A stretch of DNA of 45,077 nucleotides from Zygnema circumcarinatum (GCA_037447605.1 CM074805.1:4621386-4666462), one strand, 5' to 3'. Shown: positions 31,786 to 43,218, counted from the first letter of the stretch. Program-made: numbers and translations. Notes: generated by a model not told the origin, from the letters alone.

Positions 31786-34179
31786 CTACAGGAAGGTCGA
31801 CGAAACTGTGTGTTGAGAGAGTGGGAACAAGTCCTTGCCAGCAAAGGGAGTGGTCCACTCTTGAACAGACGATGCTGAAGAAGAGTTGGCGCCTGCATCC
31901 ATCCTGCTGAGAGCAGCCAACGGCCAGCCTGTTCCTCCCGCTGTTGATCCACCCCACAGGTCGTAGCTACGATCTCCCACACCATTCATGCTGCTGCTGG
32001 CTGGCTGCTGCAACTGGAGTTCATTCAGCAAGTCTCCACCTGAAGAGCCTGCGTTCTCATTCCCAAGGTTGAGGTTGGCCGATCCAGTTCCAGCATTCCA
32101 GAGGCCTAAAGAACCGAGTGAGCCTCCAGAAGAGCCGGTAACACTCCAATCTACTGCCTGGGAATTGCTGCCCGTGCCCATGCTCCAATCTACAGCGGAG
32201 AAACTGGCGGAGGTCCCCAAACCTGCTCCCCATCCGGAGAGAAGCCCTGTCGTGGAAGGGAGTGGGGCAAGAGCACTGCTTCGTACTTGGGTTGGGGCTG
32301 TGCGAGGTGGACCATGCGAAGCTGGACTTGCAGCAGCGGAACCCCCTCCCTCTGTTCTTGAAGGTGACCAGCCAGAGGTAGGAGTAGGATTGACAACCCT
32401 GCTGCTGGCTGGCAGGGGTGATGAAGGTACAGGGACAGAGACTGCAGGCAGAGAAGTGCCGAAAGGCTGCGCACCACCGGCGGCAGGAGCTTCCAGAACC
32501 TTCTCAGACCGGAGGACGCCAGCCTTCCAGAATTGATCGTTCGAGCTATGAGGAAACAGGCCACCAGCAAGTGCAGGCGTAGCATTAACATTCCCAAAAC
32601 CTGCGTTGACAGGTGATACACCTAGAGAACCAGCGGGTGACGCTGCAGGTGCGAGACCTATTTGAGGAGGCTGCTGAGCACCAGCAGAAGGGAGCTGCAG
32701 CATGGACAACTGAGACGAAATGCTCTGCATTCCCGGCTGGTTCCGAACAGATGGCGATCTTCCTGTCACGCCTGTATGGCGAAGAATTTGTTGAGGGTTT
32801 GTCCGCATATCCTGAACTGGACGAGGGGGGATCGGGTACGATTGTGGGGAGCCTGTTGGCAACCACTGGCTAACAGAAGCTGTCCCTGCTGCCAGGGGAG
32901 TAAAGGCATTAGATAAGTTTTGCATACCCTCTATTGCTCCGTTTTGATGAATAATACCAGCTCCTCTGCTAGTGCTGGTTGGCCCTTCTGAAGTCTGTCC
33001 ATACCGGGGTGTGCTCCCTTGTACAGACATCCCTCCCTGAGAAACTGCCCAGCGAGCCTGCCCACCTTGGCCAGAAGCATCACGGTCTTCCTTCTGCATC
33101 TCCTGAAAAGCTTGCGATAGGCCACTATTGCGATGTATCGACCCATTAGCTCGTACATACATGCCAGAACCTCCGTGCAGACTGTGTGGACCATTTGCAT
33201 GGCCGTTCATATGGCCATTGACTAAATCAACAGTTCTTCCCACATGCCCTAAATGCCTGCCGGGGCTTACACCTGGACTCATGCCCGGACTTGCCGCAGG
33301 GCTTGAACCCGGACTAGTGGTGTCAGATGGTGTGGCCACTCCTTGAGGATGCCGTTCACGAAGAATAGTTGCTGCTTTATCAAGGTCACCTTCTGCTGCC
33401 ACCACTGCCCGCTCCACTTCTGTGCGAGGGTAGCCATAGCGTATTTCCATATCTGCTATTCGTGCCAACTCCTCTCCTATGTCTAGCTTTAACGGGGCAC
33501 TCGTCTGTCGTTCCTCCTTGGCAGGGCTCTCGTTGCTCTCAAGAAGCCAAGCCACGGACCGCTCAATCTGGCCATCATTGATGATCAACGCCATGGTTGC
33601 ATGCTCCTTTGGGAAGCCCATAGCCACCAACTGACCAGCCAACATCTCCAGTTTCCTTGCAGTCAAAAACCCGACGCACTTGTCTTTCAATTCCTGTGCT
33701 CGTCGCTCCTTCTGTCGCTGATGCTTCTTTTCGTTCTTTGCTCGCATTTTGTCCCGTTTATCAGCCAGGCCTGAAGCGCCAGCAGGAGCATCGACAACCC
33801 GACTTGTTGCACCGCCGTTTCGATCCTTCAATCCGCCTCCCTGCTGGTCCTCTGATTCTCCCGAACAGCTGCCATTGTTGGAAACAGAGTCGAATTCCTG
33901 TACAGGAGTGCTGCTCTCCTCACCTTCGTCAAAGGAACGATATCGTCCGTTCTGATGCTGGCCGGGGACGTCCGAAGCCCCAGCAGACCCATCCAGACTA
34001 TGAAAAGTGCCCGAGAGTGGGTTGTACGCACTCGCCGGAAGCCCCGTGCTAGCTCCCACACCGGGAACATGGCGACCAGCAGGTTTCCATGGCTCCTTTG
34101 AGTTGCCAGGTCGATCTACCGCAGGTTTCTGTGTCAACCCTCCCCCGCGCTGCTTGCTGCCTGGCGCACTCATCGACAT
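31786..34179 (-). CDS. UBA-like domain protein, plant type, single exon
   Basis: 797-aa uninterrupted frame. After a disordered N terminus (1-135) comes a strongly basic, probably helical segment (141-168, rich in KRDKMRAKNEKK and RQKERR). Two UBA-like three-helix modules follow: about 174-216 (LVAMGFPKEHATMALIINDG, the MGF loop being the UBA signature) and about 233-276 (IADMEIRYGYPRTEVERAV). The rest (280-797) is Ser/Gly/Pro/Gln-rich. UBA domains usually bind ubiquitin, so a role as an adaptor is inferred. Two nearby ATG codons (residues 1 and 3) could start it. The lack of introns contrasts with all other conserved genes here. Upstream (34180-34560) shows no recognised core element. Confidence 0.72.
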   Translation of the reverse strand: MSMSAPGSKQRGGGLTQKPAVDRPGNSKEPWKPAGRHVPGVGASTGLPASAYNPLSGTFHSLDGSAGASDVPGQHQNGRYRSFDEGEESSTPVQEFDSVSNNGSCSGESEDQQGGGLKDRNGGATSRVVDAPAGASGLADKRDKMRAKNEKKHQRQKERRAQELKDKCVGFLTARKLEMLAGQLVAMGFPKEHATMALIINDGQIERSVAWLLESNESPAKEERQTSAPLKLDIGEELARIADMEIRYGYPRTEVERAVVAAEGDLDKAATILRERHPQGVATPSDTTSPGSSPAASPGMSPGVSPGRHLGHVGRTVDLVNGHMNGHANGPHSLHGGSGMYVRANGSIHRNSGLSQAFQEMQKEDRDASGQGGQARWAVSQGGMSVQGSTPRYGQTSEGPTSTSRGAGIIHQNGAIEGMQNLSNAFTPLAAGTASVSQWLPTGSPQSYPIPPRPVQDMRTNPQQILRHTGVTGRSPSVRNQPGMQSISSQLSMLQLPSAGAQQPPQIGLAPAASPAGSLGVSPVNAGFGNVNATPALAGGLFPHSSNDQFWKAGVLRSEKVLEAPAAGGAQPFGTSLPAVSVPVPSSPLPASSRVVNPTPTSGWSPSRTEGGGSAAASPASHGPPRTAPTQVRSSALAPLPSTTGLLSGWGAGLGTSASFSAVDWSMGTGSNSQAVDWSVTGSSGGSLGSLGLWNAGTGSANLNLGNENAGSSGGDLLNELQLQQPASSSMNGVGDRSYDLWGGSTAGGTGWPLAALSRMDAGANSSSASSVQEWTTPFAGKDLFPLSQHTVSSTFL

Positions 34180-35874
34180 GGCGGCTGGATTTTCCCTGCA
34201 GACTCTAACAATTGCAAGAGGTCAGTGCTAAAATTCTAACTGCAAGAAGGTGATGCAAGAGGACATAAACTCCTGCTTGCTTTACCTCTTGCCAAGATGA
34301 CGACGTTTTCTCAACATGAAGAAAGCGTCAAATCTCAGCCAAATAACTAAATCCCTTTCTGGCTCTATCAAAAGGTAGAAGTAAGCAGAGCAGCGCGACA
34401 ACTGTACCTCCAAACGACAGGATTGCTCCCCGGCAGTTCAATTGTCTGCCGTTTAAGAAAAGGCTTCAAATAGGAGTAGACGTTCTTAATAGATGTCAGT
34501 GCTTGCTTGCACCTCTTTCAGCTTCTTTTACAGAAGATTATTGATCTATTGACGCATGCAAGAAGGTGCTCTCCAGACGCTCTCGCCTGCCTGCCCGCCT
34601 GCTTGCCTCAGCTCCAGGATTTGCAGATAGGACATGGCCGAGGATGGCCATGGCAATAGGTCATGATGATGATCCGGTGGACCCCTCGCTGCAGCGCAGG
34701 ATCAACCGCAGGTGGTCGCCAGATCAACAGTGGATCGACCATAGTGGACTGGTGTTCAAGCAGGTCGACTGTCGGAACTCCCAACGGTCCGTGCGGGCTT
34801 TGGGTGTCAACGGCCGAGATGACTCAGATCCAATCGATCTGGGCGTTTGAATGTATCATTGATCCGGGGTCGTTGATCCAAGAACGATGATCGGGGATCG
34901 TGGATCGGGGGTCGGGACAGCACAGCATCAGCGGCCGAAAGGGCGGCAGATTGGTTCGGTGGGCGTGACGTTATGTGATGTGACGTTATGTGACGCGACG
35001 TGACCAGGAGCGCCGCATTACGCGCCACACATGTGCGAGGCGCCGTTTCTAAATTCGCGTTGAATGGATTTGTGCTTGTGAATTGTGTGTGGTTTGCTTG
35101 ACATGGATTGCACTGTTGGACAGTCGGCATGTCCGGATGGCCGCACGGCCGACCTTTTTATATTTCGTTGTAGAAGGGGAAAATGTCTGTCTGCCTGTCT
35201 GTCTGTCTGTCTGTCTGTCTGTCTTTTGCGCTTAGGTCCTTTGCGACCAGTCCCTCGTGGTTCCCCATGCTGATTTTGTCCATGGACATTTGATGGCCTC
35301 GCCACCGTGAGATCAATGCCACATCCCTTTCTTTAAGGCCCTATTCTTTGAACAAATTATAAGAGTAATGTAAAAGTCGAAAAATACTTTTACGGCCATC
35401 CGTAGTGACATGTACTCCAACCACAAAAGGGCAAAGCCAGAAATGACGGTTTTATTAATCTCGGGTTTTCGGTTTTTTTCCCCAAACCAAATGAGGAAAA
35501 GCCGACAACCGGTTTCCATGGTCCATCGGATTGTGAGGAATGGCAAGCATGATTGGTTCTAACAACACATGCATATGCATTGTATGAACATGTGAGTATG
35601 TTGCATGTATTGCGAGATGTATGGTGCTAAGAACATCAGAAACATGTATGATGCTAAGAACAGATGTATTGCATACATACATACATGCATACAACTCTTC
35701 AACAAGGACTAGGGGCAAGACGGTTCAACATGAAGAGTCCCACATGGAAAGCAACAAGGGTGGCCCTTGGCCCTAGCAAACACACCCCCTGGTCCCTTTT
35801 CCTCGCCAACAGGAAGGTTCCAGAACTCAGAGCGTGGCACTCTGCCTTCCTTGCGAACCGTAGACCGCCAGCTT
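34180..35874. other. Intergenic between UBA gene and peroxiredoxin Q
   Basis: Contains a GATC-dense stretch (about 34660-34915), a short tandem TGACGTTATGTGATG repeat (about 34967-35003), and a (CTGT)n microsatellite (35187-35224). No protein is recognised. Confidence 0.45.
35187..35224. repeat. (CTGT)n microsatellite
   Basis: About nine CTGT tetranucleotides, one interrupted. Confidence 0.9.
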
Positions 35875-35928
35875 CCAATGATTATCTACCACGTGGTTAA
35901 CATTGCCAACGTGGCGATCTTTCATTGG
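35875..35928. promoter_or_regulatory. 54-bp inverted ERSE pair, PrxQ promoter (module D)
   Basis: CCAAT 35875-35879, eight bases, 28-bp core 35888-35915 (ACCACGTGGTTAA...CAACGTGGC), eight bases, ATTGG 35924-35928. Both halves are perfect CCAAT-N9-CCACG ERSEs, in inverted orientation. It ends 113 bp before the PrxQ ATG. Confidence 0.78.
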
Positions 35929-36041
35929 AAGATGCCCGCCCCACAGTTCGCAATGGAGGAAGGCCCTCTTTATTTGCTACCTGAGGGAAAAAATAGCGAA
36001 AGGCTCTCTGCATTTCAAGTAGAAGCTTGCAAGCATCAGCT

Positions 36042-38021
36042 ATGGCGGCCTTGGCAACCTCCGCCTCGCTCTCATCTGCTACTGCTGCCATCACATCTGG
36101 AGTCTGTAAGCCATCCCGTGGTGCGAGCTTGAAGAGCTCGGCACATCAGAGACTCTCCTCCGCTTCCACTTTAAGTGTGTCAAGCTTTGCCGTTGCTGCG
36201 AGCAAGCAGAAGGCCTCTCAGAACGGTGCACGCGTTACTGTTTGCAAGGTATGGATCTCTTGAGAATGTCTCTGCTTGCGAGAGCTGGGATTGTTGGACA
36301 GCGGGACAGTTATTGCTGCCAAGCTGGAGAGAGGTAGCTTATGTTCTCTCACTCGTCATCGGGAATGTAGTATGCTTGCCCAGTACGAGAAATAGAAACT
36401 TGGGAGCATAGGAAACTGGAGGACAAAGTGCCCATGCATTTCCCCGCAACTTGAAAGTTTACGTTTATTGTAAGGATCGATTGTGCAGGTGAGTGTGGGA
36501 GATGCGGCTCCTGCAGTGTCCCTCAAGGACCAGAACAATCGCTCTTTTAGCCTGTCCAAGTTGCGCGGCAAGAATGTCGTTTTTTACTTCTATCCTCAAG
36601 CTGAAACTCCAGGCTGCACCAAACAGGTATTATAGTCGTTCTTAAACTTATCCCTTTTGTCGTCCGCCATTTTTGTTAAACTACTTGCTTGTTAAAGACA
36701 CAGATGCTGACTTCTTTTGACTATGAGCATTGCACGCAAAACTGATTCCGTCTACAAATTTTGGTTCGCTGGTCTTTGTCTCCATTGTAGGCTTGCGCTT
36801 TCCGGGACTCTTTTGCAGACTTCAAGTCGCTCGGTGCTGTGGTGGTGGGCGTGAGTGGAGACGCTCCGGAAGCTCTTAAGGTGAGCCCTTAAGTTAGGTG
36901 GTTCAATTGCTGCATGTCATTTTGGACCTGCGATGGATGTATTCATCATTGATGGCTCCAGTAATTCAGTAAGGTAACTCTTAATAGTGGCTTTTTCAGT
37001 ACTTTCGGTACCAGGTGCTTAAATGTCAGTTGACTGGACGTATTTCCTGGTAGATTTCGTGGACTTCAATACCGTTATGCCCTGAATATAAGGATTTTTT
37101 TTTTTTTTTTCTCCGCAATAAATTTTGTTCATGTAGAGTCCATGTGCAATTTATGCCCTTAAGTGATCCTGCGCCCATGAAAATTATTATCTGCGTACTG
37201 TTTAAGGGTTGGTGATTCATGACTGAGGTTTACCTTCTCCGTCCTGTTCTCCTATCGAACGATGGATTTGAAACAGACTTGAGATTGCTTTATGCTTTGC
37301 TGGAGCAACTGAGAGAGAAAGCGTTAGACCGTTGCTGAGAATCATGTACAATGGCAACATAATGTTTCGATTGTGAATTGCTAAATGGAAAGCGGGAGTT
37401 GGTCCGGTCGTCTTTCAGGCATTTCAGGAGAAGTACAACCTGCCTTACACGCTCCTTTCCGATGAAGGCAATGCCGTCCGCAAGGAGTGGGGAGTTCCAT
37501 CAGACCTTTTTGGTATTCTGCCTGGCAGACAAACATATGTGATCGACAAGAAGGGCATTGTCCAGGTGAGGAGTGCTGGAGTGATCCCAGAACAGTCTTG
37601 AAGCAGCAGCAGTTACTCTTGCGGCTAAAATGATGATGGGAGATTTAAGCCCAATTTATGTCATTTTGGGTCATAGCACATGATGTGAATTGGCTTTAGA
37701 ATATGAGAGGGAAAGCGCCTTGAACATGAAGGATGATTCTGCATTCACAGTGGGGCACGATTTACTGGGAAAGTTCAAGGACGTTTTATGCTGCGAAAGG
37801 CGGAGAGAGGAAAGCTTGTTGGGGTGAATAGGAGAGAGGAACGAAAGCTACTGCTTACCTTTGCCATGCTTGTGGTAACTTAAAGTCTGGCGACCTCATT
37901 TCTACCAACCCTCCCCCTCCTCCTCTTTGTTTCGCTCTCTGTTGTTTTGCAGCTAATTTTCAACAACCAGTTCCAGCCGGAGAAGCACATAGAGAAGACC
38001 TTGGAGGTCCTTCAAGGATAA
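36042..38021 (+). CDS. PRXQ: Peroxiredoxin Q, chloroplast
   Basis: Thioredoxin-dependent thiol peroxidase reducing hydroperoxides in the thylakoid lumen/stroma. Exons: 36042-36248, 36489-36626, 36791-36880, 37419-37565, 37953-38021; all GT-AG, phase 0; 216 aa with a TAA stop, the plant family length. Residues 1-69 (exon 1) are Ala/Ser-rich with few acids, a plastid transit peptide; the mature fold starts near VSVGDAAPAVSL. The peroxidatic cysteine C112 (PGCTKQ) and resolving cysteine C117 have the four-residue spacing typical of PrxQ. Conserved blocks NLPYTLLSDE, PGRQTYVIDK and NNQFQPEKHI are intact. The ATG at 36042 is preferred for its context and because the in-frame extension upstream has no ATG. 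The transcript is tandem with the synthetase gene. Confidence 0.96.
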
Positions 38022-38775
38022 ATGTACCAATGAAATGCTATCCCTCAGAAAAAAACAAAAAGAAGATACCCGTTTTTAGGCCATTGTCCTTTTCGTTATT
38101 CCCTCATTCATTATTTTTCCCGTAAGCGATTCGATTGTCAGTAACTAGGCTATGTATGGTTTGCCGTACACGGAATAGAGCAGCAATTTTGTAGACGTTT
38201 TGTTGAAGCGTCTGAGATTTGCACTTGCCACGCTGCGCGTTGTATTCATTTCTATTTCCATGCCATGATTGTCTCTCGCTCGTGGAGGACGTTTACTATT
38301 CATTCTAGATGGCTCAGACCTGGCATGAGGGAACATGCGCATTAACAAACATACCCAAACACAATAATCAATTTAAAGAGGTTCGAAGCATATTTAGCGA
38401 CGCTGCAGTATACTCACTTCTTGCAAACCAGACTTGGCAAAGTACCAAGTATTGGAAAAAAAGTTACATGAAACATTCAATTTGCTGAAGTCTACGTTTG
38501 TTGTCAGCGTTTGTGCCCATAATCCTTCCCAGCCCAATCCATGGTTCATGGTTCAATGCAATTGATCACTACATGCTTCCTTTCGACTTTCAAACGTCAG
38601 CAGATCTCATACACTGCCCTACAAGAAACTCTAGCATTTCCATGACATCTGGAACTCTCCTGTCTCAGTTCCAGTCCAGTTCCAGTTCAGTTTCAGTGCA
38701 ATTTTACGTGATCATTACATAGAACTGTGCGTAAACCCACCCCAGCAAAAAGCCCTTCTCCATGTTGACAGTAAC

Positions 38776-38829
38776 CCAATGAAGACGCGCCACGTGTGCA
38801 AAACTGCACATGTGGCAGCCCCCCATTGG
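38776..38829. promoter_or_regulatory. 54-bp inverted ERSE pair, AspRS promoter (module E)
   Basis: CCAAT 38776-38780, eight bases, 28-bp palindromic core 38789-38816 (GCCACGTGTGCA...TGCACATGTGGC), eight bases, ATTGG 38825-38829. The left half is a perfect ERSE; the right half has one mismatch (CCACA). It ends 185 bp before the ATG at 39015. Confidence 0.75.
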
Positions 38830-38922
38830 ATGATACTTGTGCATGGAGCTCTCTCCGGGGGAACTGTCCCTCCCTCCCTCCCTCCCTCCCGGTCTCCCTC
38901 TCTCTATTTCACTCTCAAAGAC

Positions 38923-38958
38923 ATGGCGGCCCGGCCGGGGAGTAGCTGTGCTCCATGA
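38923..38958 (+). other. uORF of 11 codons before AspRS
   Basis: ATGGCGG start in good context, encoding MAARPGSSCAP and then TGA. The stop overlaps an in-frame AspRS ATG at 38955 as ATGA. If the transcript starts upstream of 38923, this could tune initiation between the 38955 and 39015 starts. Confidence 0.45.
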
Positions 38959-39014
38959 TTCCGCACACGCTGAACCACCCCTGCTGGACGTGCGGACCTT
39001 CTGCGGTGGCAGCC

Positions 39015-42000
39015 ATGGCTGATTCTGAGGATCCTCCGGCAGTCTTGGAGGCACCAAGGGAGGCTCCTGCGCCGGTGGCAGCTCCGCCAGTCGGCTTAGA
39101 AGGGAAGGATGCAGGGGATGTGAAGAAGGGAGGAGAGGTAGAGGGGGAGGGAGGGAAGAAGAAGGACCCCAAGGCTGCGAAGAAGGCGGAGAGGCTAGCA
39201 GCCAGGCAAGCACAAGCGCAGAGTGCAGGTATGTTTACGTGAAATTTGAGATGAAGTTAGGGTTGAGATTAGGAATGGAGTTAGAGTTTAGGGCACGGTC
39301 TGGTTTTACGTTGCAAAGAATTGCATGTGGTCATATTCTGGACGAGAATGTAACCTAGGGAGAGAACAAGTTTGTGAGTATGTGAGAGGAGCTTAGGTTT
39401 TGGGAGGTATGGCTCAAGTGGTTGAAGTGGAGGCAATGTGGTCGTAGAGAAAGATGTGAATTGCTGGAATGTTTTTTGGACGAGTGCTATATAGAGATTA
39501 AAGCAGGCAAATGGCCTCAGAGTGTCTGCAGAGTTCAGAAACTGCTAGCTCTCTCCCTTCCGCGCCCTTCTCTCTTCTTGAATGTTGACGTTATGGCTTT
39601 AAGAAGACTTGGAGTAGTGGGAGAGGGAACATAACGAGTCGATATTGAGGAGGGAGAGGTGAGAGGACTATTAGCGGGCACTCGCGTGTGCTCGGGCATG
39701 CTTTGCAGTTCTATCCAACAAGAGTGTTTCTGCTGCCTTCCACGAAAATGTTCGCTCAACTAAGCGTGGTGGGGCTGGAGGGCGGGAACAGCTACCAAGG
39801 AGGATGATCCTTTAGCTGCAAATTATGGCGACCTCCCTTTGGTCCAGTCGACGGAGATCTCCGGGAAAGTGTGGACCAAAGTGGGTGCCCTAAGCAGCGC
39901 ATTGGAAGGGCAGGTTGTGTTGGTCCGCGCTCGAGTGCATAACAGTAGAGGAAAAGGGAAGGTCGCCTTTGTTGTGCTCCGCGAAGCTGGTGCCACAGTT
40001 CAGTGCGTAGTTGCATTGGGAGATCATGTGAGCAAGCAGATGCTCAAGTATGTTTCCGCAATAAGTAAGGAATCAATCGTGGATATCACCGGGAAAGTTG
40101 TCACTCCGCAGCAGGCTATTGAGTCGACAAGCCAACAGGTACTGTGAATGGATGAACCCACTTACACTTATGGAGTGGGAAAGGAGAGAGAGAGTGAGAG
40201 AGAGAAGGAGAGAGGACGGGAGCTCTGTTTTATTGATCTGGATTCGGCAAACATTGACAGCTTTTGCTCTTATAGGGACTCCAAAAGCCAATCCATTTTG
40301 TATCCTGAAGTCGCTGAAATAGGGGGAGAGATGCAGGTAGAGCTGCACATACAGCAGGTGCACTGTGTGAGCAGAGCGGCTCCTGCTCTGCCCATAAGCT
40401 TGGAGGATGCAGCAAGGAGTGAGCAGGAGATCGAAAAGGGAGAGAAGGTACAGTGTGTTGCCATTCATTTTTAAAATGTTTATCGGTTCACATGCTGTCA
40501 AATTTTGTTTCTCCAGTAAAACGATGAACATATGGCTTCCATGTTCCGAGAAGTATGTTTCTGATCACCGACAGGTTAACCTAAGAGGCATTTGACTTTT
40601 CGACAACATGGCTTCATTGCTGACTGACCAATTTGCCTGACTGCAGTTGGTCTAGAAGGGAGCTGTGTTTGCAAGATTTAGAAGTTGGTTTTTTTTTTCT
40701 TATCTTCCTTTTCAGGTGTTCTAGGACTCGTAAAAAGTCTGTGGTAGGGTTTTCATAATATGTTTTGATGCAATGAATGGGCAGGAGGGAGTTCAATATG
40801 TGAGAGTGAATCAAGACACTCGGCTGAATAATCGAACTGTAGAATTGCGCACTCCTGCGAATCAGGCAATTTTCCGCATCCAATCAGCTGTTGGTCAGGT
40901 ACAAACTCCTCTGGAAAGGCCTTTCTAGTTTTGAATGATTTTCCTGCCTTTGCTTCAAACCCCACTCTCTCTCTCTCTCCCTCTCTCTCTCTCTTTCTCT
41001 CACCCACTCTCTCGTTCTCTCTCACTTATGTGCCTTTCTTCTCTTCACCACGTCTCTCCCCCTCCTATCTCCATCCCTTTCACGATGTCTCCCACTCCTC
41101 GCCCCCTGCCTCCTCCCTCTCTCCCTCTCCCACTTTCCCACTCCCAAATCAGGTCTCTCACCCTAGCCTTGCCTTTCCAAAGAACGAAATTCAAACCCTA
41201 ATTCCCCCTTGTTCCTCATCCCACCTCATCCGCATTTGCAGCTGTTCAGAGAGTTCATGTATGCTGAAAACTTCATGGAAATCCACACTCCTAAGCTTAT
41301 TTCCGGAGCAAGTGAAGGCGGAGCCGCCGTCTTCAAACTTGACTATAAGGGGCAGTCTGCCTGCCTTGCTCAGTCCCCTCAACTCTACAAGCAGATGGCG
41401 ATAACGGCAGACTTTGGAAGAGTTTTTGAGATCGGACCGGTTTTTAGGGCAGAAGATTCGTTCACACATCGCCACCTGTGCGAGTTCACCGGATTGGATA
41501 TAGAGATGGAGATTAAGGAGCATTATTTTGAGGTCAGCCCGTTTCCAGGGGAGAAGAAGGGGGTCTCTCTTCTGCTTCTTCCTAAAGATCTCTTTTCAGA
41601 TTTGTTCCTTTTTTCTTGTTTCTGGGATGCAGGTTTTGGATCTTGTTAACAACCTGTTTGTGACTATATTTGATGGCTTAAATGCACGCTTCGCAACCGA
41701 ACTTGCAGCTGTCAATCAGCAATACCCTTTTGAACCTCTCCAGGTGCGAACGCGCGATCCTGTTTTTTCTTCTCCATGTTCACATAGGAATACTGATTCT
41801 CAGGAGCTGACTGCGGTTGACTGCGGTTGACTGTGGCTGACTGCGGTTGACTGCTGTTGACGTTAGCTGCAATTGGTTGGGGGAAATCGCAGTATCCTAC
41901 GGAAGGCCTCAAGTTCTCATTTGCAGAAGGCATCGCCTTTTTGCGGGTGAGTCAGAAACCGTAAACTCTAACTTTCCAATTCTTCGAGGGCTCAGCGGGA

Positions 42001-43218
42001 ATCCTGAACCCTAAACTCCTCGTAGTGTGGAATGTGGCTATGGCCCGCAACTGAAGGTAGGAGGTGCATGCAGGAAGAGGGCCACATTGTGGACGATTTA
42101 AGTGACATCAACACGGAAATGGAGAAGAAATTGGGAGACATTGTCAAGCGGAAGTAGGTTCCTTTATTAGTATGAAAAGACACACATTCGCACTCCCCCT
42201 CTCCCTCTCCCCCCTCTCCCCCCCTCCCCCTCCTCCTCCCCCTCCCCTTCCCCCGCCTCTTCCTCTCACGCCTCTTCCTCTCAGTCACCTCCCCCTCCCC
42301 CTCCCTCCTCCACCCTCCTCCCTCCCCCATGCTGACTGTGTTTGGGAATTTGGAGATGTCATGTGTCACGTGCCTCTAATCCAAGATGGTAGTTTGAGTG
42401 TTTCTGACTCCCAGTTTGTCATTTTTCCTTATCTGTCTCTCTCCAGATTTGGGACAGATTTTTACATAATGTACCGATACCCATCGGCAGCGAGAGCCTT
42501 CTACAGTATGCCCTCTCTGGACGATGCGCGGTATTGCAATTCTTTTGATGTTTTTATCAGAGGTACGGGAATGGCTTTTTCTCGTTACTGAATTAGTATC
42601 GATAATAAGAAAAAACCTTTCTTTCCCGAGCTTTTTTGATGCCGGTATGGCCATAGCTTTTGGAGACTGCCCGGAGAGTTCAGGCAGCTTGTTAATGTAC
42701 TGCAGCGAAGCAGGAGACGTCGAAGTGGAGGTTCTGAAGTTCTTTGTTCTGTTTCTTTTGGGGCAGGTGAGGAAATTCTTTCTGGGGCACAGCGCATTCA
42801 CGAGCCGGAGCTTCTTACAAAGAGGGCGGAAGAGTGTGGAATCGATGTGAAGACCATCGCCGCCTACATCGACTCTTTCAGGTCCTTACAAGAGCCTTTT
42901 GTAAGAGAGAGAGGGAGGGAGAAGTGGAGAGGGAAGGGAGAGGAGAGGGAGGGAGTAAGAGGGGGGAAAGGAGGAGGGATATAAGGTTGGAGGGTAAGCA
43001 TAGGAAGCTACTCTGGTAACAAAAGAGAAAGGGGCTCAAAGGGGTCAGGTTTAAATAGTCATTTACCGTTTGTTGTGTTTGGGCTGAGCAGGTTTGGAGC
43101 AGTTCCCCACGCGGGTATTGGAGTGGGGCTGGAGCGAGTGGTGATGCTCTTTTGTGGACTCAATAACATTCGGAAGACCTCCTTGTTCCCTCGAGACCCG
43201 CAGCGGCTGACTCCATAA
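39015..43218 (+). CDS. Aspartyl-tRNA synthetase, cytosolic type
   Basis: Class IIb synthetase charging tRNA-Asp. Exons: 39015-39228, 39792-40138, 40337-40447, 40785-40898, 41242-41532, 41633-41743, 41893-41946, 42074-42153, 42447-42562, 42767-42881, 43092-43218; phase-consistent; 559 aa with a TAA stop. A Lys/Ala-rich N-terminal extension ([18 protein letters not shown]) is typical of eukaryotic cytosolic enzymes. An OB-fold anticodon-binding domain follows (exons 2-3), then the catalytic core: motif 1 ([18 protein letters not shown]), motif 2 ([16 protein letters not shown]), [20 protein letters not shown], and motif 3 [10 protein letters not shown]. The chosen start has GCAGCCATGG context. 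An in-frame ATG at 38955 would add 20 residues (579 aa) and might alter targeting. Intron 6 has a decamer repeat, and intron 8 (42154-42446) is CCCT-rich. Confidence 0.94.
41811..41860. repeat. Decamer tandem repeat with W-box cores in AspRS intron 6
   Basis: Five in-register copies of CTGCGGTTGA (variants CTGTGGCTGA, CTGCTGTTGA). Most unit junctions read TTGACT or TTGACG; TTGAC is the core of the WRKY-bound W-box. The same word occurs twice at 30691-30713. Confidence 0.8.
42186..42330. repeat. CCCT/CCTC tract in AspRS intron 8
   Basis: Nearly pure pyrimidine run on the sense strand ahead of exon 9. Confidence 0.85.
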
